Shown here in pieces: positions 5,715 to 11,185 of a DNA stretch of 11,185 nt (positions within the stretch are counted from its first letter, which is position 1; each line of letters begins with the position of its first letter). The DNA is from an uncultured Sulfurovum sp. (GTDB lineage Bacteria > Campylobacterota > Campylobacteria > Campylobacterales > Sulfurovaceae). The stretch is from positions 1 through 11,185 of the forward strand of contig CAMZLC010000031.1 of NCBI GenBank assembly GCA_947311605.1. Direction: 5' to 3'. A model generated the notes under the pieces. The model saw only the letters and a program-made list of their open reading frames with translations, made no database searches and had not been told where the DNA came from. The position numbers and the translations under genes were made by a program.

Positions 5715-7341
5715 GGGAAGGCTCTTGTGTCGGGGGTTCCGTATCAGGAAGCTCCGGTCTGGGGACATGATGGTTGACAAACAGTGACTGCGTGGGATAG
5801 GCGATCTCGATATCGTCCCGCTCCTGTATCCGCTGAATGATCTCCAGTGATATTTTGCTTCTAAGCGTCAGTGTGGCATAGGCATTGGTCAGATACCAGG
5901 CTGAGATCACCATACCGTGCGGCTCGATAAAGGAGAGGATACGGGGCTCGACATTGGTGTTCTTGATATGGTACTGGCTGCGCAGCTTGTTGAGCTGCTT
6001 GCGCGTGATGTCCGTATAGCCTTTGGAGTACTTCTTGGTCACCTCTTTGGCGATGGAGACCGCTTTTTCCACATTGGAGTCGAAGGTCACCGTAAAGTCT
6101 ATCCCGTCCCAGACCGTCTTGAGTCCCGCATGGGAGTAGTTGGCCACCATATCGGTAAAGATATAGTTGTTGGGGATAAAGATAATACGGCCGGAACGGC
6201 GGTTATGCATAAAAGAGGTCAGCGTCACATCCTCCTGCATGGTCATGCGCAGCGGTGAAATGTCGACGATATCACCGACGAATTGCACACCGTCTTTGGT
6301 AAATTTGACCCGGTCACCTACATGGATGCTGCCGCCGATGACGATCACCCACCAGCCCATCAGCGACATAAACCAGTCCTTCATCGCAATAGCGATACCC
6401 GCCGAAGCAAATCCGATCACCGTCACCATATAGCTGACATTTTCGATATAGGCAAAGAGCAGCACCAGTACCATCACCGTCAAAAAGACAAAATTGGCTG
6501 CCTTGTTGATCGTATAGTAGCTGTCCTTGTTTGCCATATAGCGATGCACAAGATACTTGGTTGAGAGGAACAGGAGGAAGAACAGAAGCATCACGCCTGC
6601 GATCTTGAGCATCTTTTCATACTCCTGCTCTATGTCTGCATCCAGCTTGAGTCTCGTCTCTTCCAGTTTTTTATTGTATACCTCTTTGGTGGTCTCAAAT
6701 ATCTCACGTACCGGGCCGAAGGTATCCAACTCCCCCTGCACTTCCTGTATCTTTTGGATCAGCGCCTCGTCATTGGGTCTGAGTGCCGCTAGCCTGATCA
6801 GGAGTGCCTGCTTCTGCTTGAGCGCCTCCATCTCATCAAGCAGAGACTGATAGGCCACCTCATATTTTTTCTGCTGCTCTGTCAGCTTTTTCTTGAAGGA
6901 GACAGCACCCAGTATCCCTACAGGGTTTCCCACCTCAGGGATATCCTCTATGGCCGGTGGCTCTATCATCCGCTTGAAGGGATCCTTTTCAAACTCCTTG
7001 AGCAGCTCCAGCTTCCCCTTGAGTGTCTGCAGTGCAATGCCAGCTTTTTTATAGGCCTCTTTTTCGGATTTACTAGGATGCTTGAGTCTCTTGAGTCGAA
7101 AGCTTTCTTTATAGAGCTTCTCTTCCCGCTCTTTGAGATTTTGATAGGTGAGGTAATTGCTGTAGATCTTGGTCCAGACATTTCCCTCTGTTTCTGCTGA
7201 TTCTATCTTTTTCAACTTCCTGGTGAGTGCCTGCAATTCTCCGCCTAAGCGCAACGAAATGTTGGATTCACTGCTATTCACCTCTGCCAACACCATGCCG
7301 GCATACAACAAGGAGAGGAGTAGAAAAATACTTCTGATCAT
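5701..7341 (-). CDS. MscS-family mechanosensitive channel with long periplasmic coiled-coil domain
   Basis: This 546-residue membrane protein probably opens under membrane tension to release solutes on hypo-osmotic shock. A signal peptide (about 1-19, cleaved near VLA-EV) leads into a large charged, coiled-coil-rich periplasmic region (about 25-240). Transmembrane helices follow at about 246-265 and 281-300. The MscS pore helix and beta domain begin near 304 (GFASAGIAIAMKDWFMSLMG, then GGSIHVGDRVKF), with a cytoplasmic C-terminal region and a proline-rich tail. E. coli MscS is 286 residues, so this is one of the larger MscS-like types. ATG 7341 overlaps the aroB stop as ATGA, implying coupled translation. 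The gene also overlaps mtaB. Related channels occupy the same place next to aroB in H. pylori (HP0284, from memory). Confidence 0.9.
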   Translation of the reverse strand: MIRSIFLLLSLLYAGMVLAEVNSSESNISLRLGGELQALTRKLKKIESAETEGNVWTKIYSNYLTYQNLKEREEKLYKESFRLKRLKHPSKSEKEAYKKAGIALQTLKGKLELLKEFEKDPFKRMIEPPAIEDIPEVGNPVGILGAVSFKKKLTEQQKKYEVAYQSLLDEMEALKQKQALLIRLAALRPNDEALIQKIQEVQGELDTFGPVREIFETTKEVYNKKLEETRLKLDADIEQEYEKMLKIAGVMLLFFLLFLSTKYLVHRYMANKDSYYTINKAANFVFLTVMVLVLLFAYIENVSYMVTVIGFASAGIAIAMKDWFMSLMGWWVIVIGGSIHVGDRVKFTKDGVQFVGDIVDISPLRMTMQEDVTLTSFMHNRRSGRIIFIPNNYIFTDMVANYSHAGLKTVWDGIDFTVTFDSNVEKAVSIAKEVTKKYSKGYTDITRKQLNKLRSQYHIKNTNVEPRILSFIEPHGMVISAWYLTNAYATLTLRSKISLEIIQRIQERDDIEIAYPTQSLFVNHHVPRPELPDTEPPTQEPSRVQA

Positions 7342-8393
7342 ACCCCTTCCCCGAACTGATGCAACACTGATTTGACCCTGTCCGCATCAATATCATCTCT
7401 CACAACATAGCTGCCTAGTGCGCCATTGGGCAGGATAAATTTGATCTTGCCGTTGTGGCTCTTTTTGTCCAAAAAGAAGTGTGTATAAAAACGCTCCACA
7501 TCCTGAATTTTGTAGTCTGTAGGCAAACCGTTGTTCTGCAGCAGATTCAAAACCCTGTAGGCCTCTTCCTGCTGCAAAAGCCCAAGCTCCACTGCCAGTG
7601 CGTTGGCCATCACGACCCCTATGGAGACAGCCTCCCCGTGCAGATATTTGCTATAGCCGGTCTCATTTTCTATCACGTGACCAAAGGTATGCCCATAGTT
7701 CAGCACAGCCCGTACTCCAGTCTCCTTCTCATCCTGGTTTACTACCCCTGCCTTGAGCGAGACAGAGCGCCTGATCATCTCTTTGATCACCGCCTCCTCT
7801 TTGAGATCGTTCATCTCCAAATAGGCAAAAAAATCACTGTCAAACATCACTGCCATTTTGACGACTTCGGCAATACCTGAGGCAAACTCTCTCGGAGGCA
7901 GTGTCGTGAGAAAATAGGGGTCTATATACACCGCCTTTGGCTGATAAAATGCCCCTATGAGGTTTTTGCCATAGCGGTTATTTACCCCTGTTTTACCCCC
8001 TACGCTGGCATCCACCTGACTGAGCAGCGTGGTAGGAATCTGTATAAAATCAATGCCCCTTTGATAGAGGCTTGCAGCAAACCCCGTCATATCTCCGATC
8101 ACGCCTCCGCCAAAAGCGATCAATAGCGATTTTCTATCAAACTGCGCCTCGAAGAGCCCCTCCAGTATCTTCTCGACAGTAGAAAGTGTCTTATACTGCT
8201 CCCCATCCGGGATCGTGATGACTTCTACCTGTGGTGCCTCCATCTTAGAGAGTAGTGTGTCTAGATGCAGGCTCGAGACGGTAGGATTGGTGACTATCGC
8301 TACTTTTCTGTCAAAGTCAAGGTTACTGAGTCCATCGATCACAATATCGTACTGTATCGATGTGGGAGCATTGAGTGTGATAGGCACTACCAT
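7338..8393 (-). CDS. aroB: 3-dehydroquinate synthase
   Basis: AroB converts DAHP to 3-dehydroquinate, the second step of the shikimate pathway to aromatic amino acids, using NAD and a divalent metal in the cytoplasm. The 351-residue length is typical. Visible signatures are the NAD-binding PDGEQYK and GGGVIGD, the substrate region TTLLSQVDASVGGKTGVN, and metal ligands Glu176 (SGIAEVVK), a histidine of HTFGH (235/239) and His252 (HGEAVSIG). ATG 8393 is chosen over a TTG at 8408 because AAGGA (8399-8403) lies 5 nt before it. It is the first gene of an overlapping set with the MscS-type channel and mtaB; these have no evident biochemical link to it, so the clustering is probably ancestral gene order. 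Confidence 0.96.
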   Translation of the reverse strand: MVVPITLNAPTSIQYDIVIDGLSNLDFDRKVAIVTNPTVSSLHLDTLLSKMEAPQVEVITIPDGEQYKTLSTVEKILEGLFEAQFDRKSLLIAFGGGVIGDMTGFAASLYQRGIDFIQIPTTLLSQVDASVGGKTGVNNRYGKNLIGAFYQPKAVYIDPYFLTTLPPREFASGIAEVVKMAVMFDSDFFAYLEMNDLKEEAVIKEMIRRSVSLKAGVVNQDEKETGVRAVLNYGHTFGHVIENETGYSKYLHGEAVSIGVVMANALAVELGLLQQEEAYRVLNLLQNNGLPTDYKIQDVERFYTHFFLDKKSHNGKIKFILPNGALGSYVVRDDIDADRVKSVLHQFGEGV

Positions 8394-8428
8394 GAATTTC
8401 CTTTGCAAAAAGAGAGATATTTTTCTTT

Positions 8429-8434
8429 ATTTTA
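8429..8434 (-). promoter_or_regulatory. Possible -10 box of the aroB operon
   Basis: TAAAAT on the minus strand (5/6 to TATAAT) lies in the AT-rich 71-bp gap between the COG3400-type gene and aroB. The predicted start is near 8422, with a leader of about 29 nt. The gap is so AT-rich that other -10-like matches exist (for example TAGTAT just upstream), so the exact box is uncertain. Confidence 0.35.
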
Positions 8435-8464
8435 ACTTAAATACTATTAAAGATACCTCTAGTG

Positions 8465-9892
8465 CTACTGCTCTGGCACTACCGGGATCAAAAGCTTGGG
8501 GTGTTTCCTGCTGCTGAGGAGATGGTCTTGGGATCGGGTAGAAAATAGAGAGAATAGGGAACTTGTATCGATATCATAGGTCAAAGGGGCGATCTGGAGA
8601 ATATTTTCCATCGCTGCCAGTGCCCTAACGGGATTGACCTTCTTTTCTTCTATGTTGATCGGGTGGTGCACGGCATGAGAGAGTGTCTCGTAGTGTTCTC
8701 TGATCATTTTTCTACTCTCAAAATCTCCTTCCGGATCAAAATTGCACAAACAAAGATCGAAGCCCAGCGTTTCAGAGATATAGAAACTAGTGGAGGAGAT
8801 CGACTCCATTTCTTCGTTATCCCCCATCAATACGATTGAGTTGGTAATCGTATAAAGCGGTGTTTCTCCAAAAATATAGACAAGTTTTCTCAGGGCGAAC
8901 AGCTCTGCAGAAAGCTTGTCGCCGCCAAAAGTATCCATACTTGTAAAGATCAATCCTATATTGTATCTCTGCATGTCTGCTGTAATCACAGTCGCTATCT
9001 CACTCTCAGCATATTCTATAAGTACCTCTATGTTGCCATTTGCCAATGTTTTTATCTCCTCAAGAAGCTGAAAATCACCGGGATTGACAATGCGGACGAC
9101 AAGCCCCCTGCCATCCAATCGTTCGCGCATATAGAGTGCTTCTTGCATACAATTTATCGCTTGCTCTGCATCGAAGTTCATGTCCAGGATCAGGTAGAGA
9201 TTTTTGCCAAACGGTTCAGGGAAAAGTCCCTCCTTGTTGATGATGCGCAGATAGATATTGTTCAAAATGTTTGGCTTGCCTACGATCAGTATTGTGTCCT
9301 GGGGCTTGATCATGGTTGCGGAAGTAGGCAGAATCTGCTTTGAATTGCGGTACAGTGCCACGATCCGCCATTTTACCTGAGAGATGGAGCCGATATGTCT
9401 GTAGGCAAAACTGCTGCCAAAAGGTACCGCTACCTCCATAATCTCCCCCTCAGACAAGCCCACATTCTGCGCTACCAACGGCACATTTGGCAGATGGTCA
9501 AATAGCCTGTTTGCGATCAGTTGATGCATGTTAAATACCTGCGTATAGGACTCATCGGATTCATCAAATCTATCCCAATGATCGAGTAGATAGACACGTA
9601 TTTTCTCATCTACCATGCGTATGTTTTTCAGTGACTCTCCAGTCTCTTCAGGAGAGTCCAGAACAACAAATACCATGCTAAAATGATGGGCATACAGCAC
9701 CTCTCTGAGCTTACTATGGCTAGTGGGGTCAAATGTATGCACCTCCATATCTACCGCAATCTTCTCCGGCATTGAAAAATCTGGACTAGGTGTCACCAGT
9801 ACAAAATGGTTGTCACCTGTTCTCTTTTGGTTGATACGATCGATAAAATGTTTGGCGGATAAACCGTCTGCCAGAATAAGTATATGTTTCAT
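8465..9892 (-). CDS. COG3400-type TrkA/RCK-like protein of Campylobacterota
   Basis: This 475-residue soluble protein starts MKHILILADG at ATG 9892, with a weak AAGAG-like ribosome site. The N-terminal ~130 residues look like a degenerate Rossmann/RCK-N domain: beta-rich start and LDSPEE strand end, but no GxGxxG, so NAD binding is doubtful. Residues about 145-207 (EGEIMEVAVPFGSSFAYRHI to KPQDTILIVGKP) match the RCK-C/TrkA-C domain pattern, which binds small ligands in potassium transport regulators. The C-terminal half (about 215-475) looks like a second Rossmann-like region plus a tail. No membrane helices are seen. I believe it corresponds to the family of H. pylori HP0282 between tgt and aroB, whose function is not established to my knowledge. 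A potassium or osmotic role beside the MscS-type channel is inference. Confidence 0.85.
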   Translation of the reverse strand: MKHILILADGLSAKHFIDRINQKRTGDNHFVLVTPSPDFSMPEKIAVDMEVHTFDPTSHSKLREVLYAHHFSMVFVVLDSPEETGESLKNIRMVDEKIRVYLLDHWDRFDESDESYTQVFNMHQLIANRLFDHLPNVPLVAQNVGLSEGEIMEVAVPFGSSFAYRHIGSISQVKWRIVALYRNSKQILPTSATMIKPQDTILIVGKPNILNNIYLRIINKEGLFPEPFGKNLYLILDMNFDAEQAINCMQEALYMRERLDGRGLVVRIVNPGDFQLLEEIKTLANGNIEVLIEYAESEIATVITADMQRYNIGLIFTSMDTFGGDKLSAELFALRKLVYIFGETPLYTITNSIVLMGDNEEMESISSTSFYISETLGFDLCLCNFDPEGDFESRKMIREHYETLSHAVHHPINIEEKKVNPVRALAAMENILQIAPLTYDIDTSSLFSLFSTRSQDHLLSSRKHPKLLIPVVPEQ

Positions 9893-9907
9893 TTTTCTCT
9901 TTTAGGA

Positions 9908-9913
9908 TATAAT
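9908..9913 (+). promoter_or_regulatory. -10 box of tgt
   Basis: A perfect TATAAT lies 33 nt before ATG 9946; the predicted start is about 9920, leaving a 26-nt leader with AGGA (9932-9935) 10 nt before the ATG. There is no clear -35. It faces the -10 of the opposite-strand gene (9935-9943), so the two predicted transcripts overlap at their 5' ends. Confidence 0.55.
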
Positions 9914-9934
9914 TCGTGTTAAATAATACTCAGG

Positions 9935-9943
9935 ATTATACCA
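9935..9943 (-). promoter_or_regulatory. Extended -10 box of the COG3400-type gene
   Basis: The minus strand reads TGGTATAAT, a TGn extension with a perfect TATAAT (hexamer 9940 to 9935). The predicted start is about 9928, with a 36-nt leader before ATG 9892. The box lies inside the tgt leader. Confidence 0.55.
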
Positions 9944-9945
9944 TA

Positions 9946-11064
9946 ATGAAATTTCAGATAGATCAGACCGATGGTAAGGCTAGAGCCTGCACCATCCAAA
10001 CAGCACACTCTACCATACAGACACCTGTATTTATGCCTGTAGGCACCGTGGGCGCTGTCAAATCACTCGATGCCAGCGATCTGCAGCATTTTATCCAGCC
10101 AGAGATCATACTTGCCAACACCTACCATATGTACCTGCGTCCCGGAGATCAGACCGTAGCCAAAATGGGCAAGCTGCATCATTTTACACGCTTTCCCAAG
10201 AGTTTTCTCACCGACAGTGGCGGCTTCCAGGCTTTTTCCCTCTCTGACAATGTCAAGATCGATGAGGATGGCATTACTTTTCGTAGCCATATTGATGGAT
10301 CCAAACACTACTTTACTCCGGAAAAAGTCATTGATATCCAGCATAACCTTGGCTCTGATATTATGATGATCCTAGATGATCTCATTGCACTGCCTGCCGA
10401 GCAGAAACGGATCCGTGAGAGCATCGAGCGCACCACACGCTGGGCGGAGAAATCCATTGCCTATTTCAGGAAGAAACAGCAGGAGGGGATTGGCAGAGAG
10501 CAGAATATCTTCGCGATCATTCAGGGTGGCACCGACCAAGCCTTCAGAAAACAGTCCGCCACAGAGCTCTGCAGTCTGGACTTTGACGGATTTGCCATCG
10601 GAGGTCTCAGTGTAGGTGAAGCCAACCAGGAGATGTATGATACCGTATCTTGGGTCACACAGTTCATGCCCGAGGACAAGCCACGCTACCTCATGGGCGT
10701 AGGTACACCGGAAGATCTTGTAGAGAATGTTGCCAGAGGCGTGGATATGTTTGACTGCGTAATGCCCACGCGCAATGCGCGTAATGGTACGCTCTTTACC
10801 AGCTTTGGTAAGATCAACATCAAAGCGGCACGCTTCAAGGAGGATGAAGATCCCATTGATCCTGAATGTGGCTGCATGGTCTGCCAAACCTACTCCAGGG
10901 CCTACCTCTGCCATCTGTACCGCGCCAGAGAGCTGACCTACTTCAGGTTGGGTACACTGCATAATCTCTACTACTATCTCGATCTCATGAAGCAGATCAG
11001 AGCAGCCATACTGGAAAATAGATTTGAAGCATTCAGAGAAGCATTTTACGCCAAGAGGGGCTAA
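9946..11064 (+). CDS. tgt: tRNA-guanine transglycosylase (queuine/preQ1)
   Basis: Tgt exchanges guanine-34 of GUN-anticodon tRNAs (Asp, Asn, His, Tyr) for preQ1, the key step of bacterial queuosine synthesis. The protein has 372 residues (E. coli about 375). Asp90 in TDSGGFQAFSL is the general catalytic aspartate and Asp270 in FDCVMPTRNARNG the nucleophile. Zinc ligands Cys308, Cys310, Cys313 and His339 (CGCMVC ... HN) have the same spacing as in E. coli. ATG 9946 is chosen over an in-frame GTG at 9916 because it begins at the usual MKFQI, has AGGA upstream, and the GTG precedes the predicted transcript start. Its TAA (11062-11064) overlaps the stop of the convergent gene by 2 bp. Confidence 0.97.
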   Translation: MKFQIDQTDGKARACTIQTAHSTIQTPVFMPVGTVGAVKSLDASDLQHFIQPEIILANTYHMYLRPGDQTVAKMGKLHHFTRFPKSFLTDSGGFQAFSLSDNVKIDEDGITFRSHIDGSKHYFTPEKVIDIQHNLGSDIMMILDDLIALPAEQKRIRESIERTTRWAEKSIAYFRKKQQEGIGREQNIFAIIQGGTDQAFRKQSATELCSLDFDGFAIGGLSVGEANQEMYDTVSWVTQFMPEDKPRYLMGVGTPEDLVENVARGVDMFDCVMPTRNARNGTLFTSFGKINIKAARFKEDEDPIDPECGCMVCQTYSRAYLCHLYRARELTYFRLGTLHNLYYYLDLMKQIRAAILENRFEAFREAFYAKRG

Positions 11065-11185
11065 ATCTGTTTTAGAGGTATGGGCTTCTGTGCCGTATCA
11101 AAATGCTTTTGAAGTATCTGCTCTTTCATTCTCTTCACCCTCTCCCTGAAGCCTGGATGGGTAGCTATAAAATAGCGCCACTCGC
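11061..11185 (-). CDS. C-terminal end of a probable M48-family metallopeptidase (partial)
   Basis: The frame is open from the right edge to TAG at 11061-11063 and encodes about 40 residues: EWRYFIATHPGFRERVKRMK, then EQILQKHFD and a tail ending PLKQI. The pattern [ST]HPxxxERVxRMK near a C-terminus is typical of HtpX/Ste24-like M48 zinc peptidases, where THP follows the catalytic domain. The HExxH site would lie outside the window, so the call rests on this tail alone. The gene converges on tgt with overlapping stops. Confidence 0.55.
   Translation of the reverse strand, partial: EWRYFIATHPGFRERVKRMKEQILQKHFDTAQKPIPLKQI

Noticed and set aside
5715..5780. Longer mtaB starts at ATG 5768 or TTG 5780
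   Set aside because: No ribosome site and about 20 extra residues before the conserved KVYFKTFGC that usually begins the protein. GTG 5714 is preferred, though its own ribosome site is only moderate.

Overview
The window reads as a chromosomal segment of a Campylobacterota (epsilonproteobacterial) genome, most likely a denitrifying Sulfurovum-like or Sulfurimonas-like organism. This is inferred from gene order, protein character and promoter style (extended -10 boxes without clear -35s). The order tgt / COG3400-type protein / aroB / MscS-type channel / mtaB-like gene is, as I recall, the order in Helicobacter pylori and is largely kept in Campylobacter. No taxonomic search could be run.

Layout. 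(1) 1-310, minus: N-terminal part of a short-chain dehydrogenase with its own promoter. (2) 378-458: a nested palindromic (REP-like) element. (3) 3097-470, minus: a nitric oxide reductase operon, in transcription order a 115-residue three-helix membrane protein, norC, norB and a 49-residue single-helix protein. The genes are tightly coupled, with strong ribosome sites and an 11-nt norC/norB overlap. (4) 3257-3622 minus and 3746-4312 plus: three small uncharacterised membrane or membrane-anchored proteins transcribed divergently. (5) 4311-4410: a long inverted repeat between convergent genes. (6) 8393-4455, minus: aroB, an MscS-type channel gene and mtaB, each overlapping the next. (7) 9892-8465, minus: a COG3400/TrkA-like protein. 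(8) 9946-11064, plus: tgt. (9) 11061-11185, minus: C-terminal end of a probable M48 metallopeptidase.

The most informative signal is regulatory. Two nearly identical Crp/Fnr-type boxes (13 of 14 bases the same) lie upstream of the nor operon and in the gap between the divergent small genes. Each is centred exactly 41.5 bp before the start site predicted from a -10-like box, and the second box has this geometry in both directions. This suggests one anaerobic or NO-responsive Fnr/Dnr/NssR-like activator switching on NO reductase together with four or five uncharacterised small membrane proteins. That set is the best candidate here for an undescribed accessory system for NO respiration or detoxification.

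The right half is housekeeping: shikimate pathway, osmotic protection and two tRNA modifications (ms2t6A by MtaB, queuosine by Tgt).
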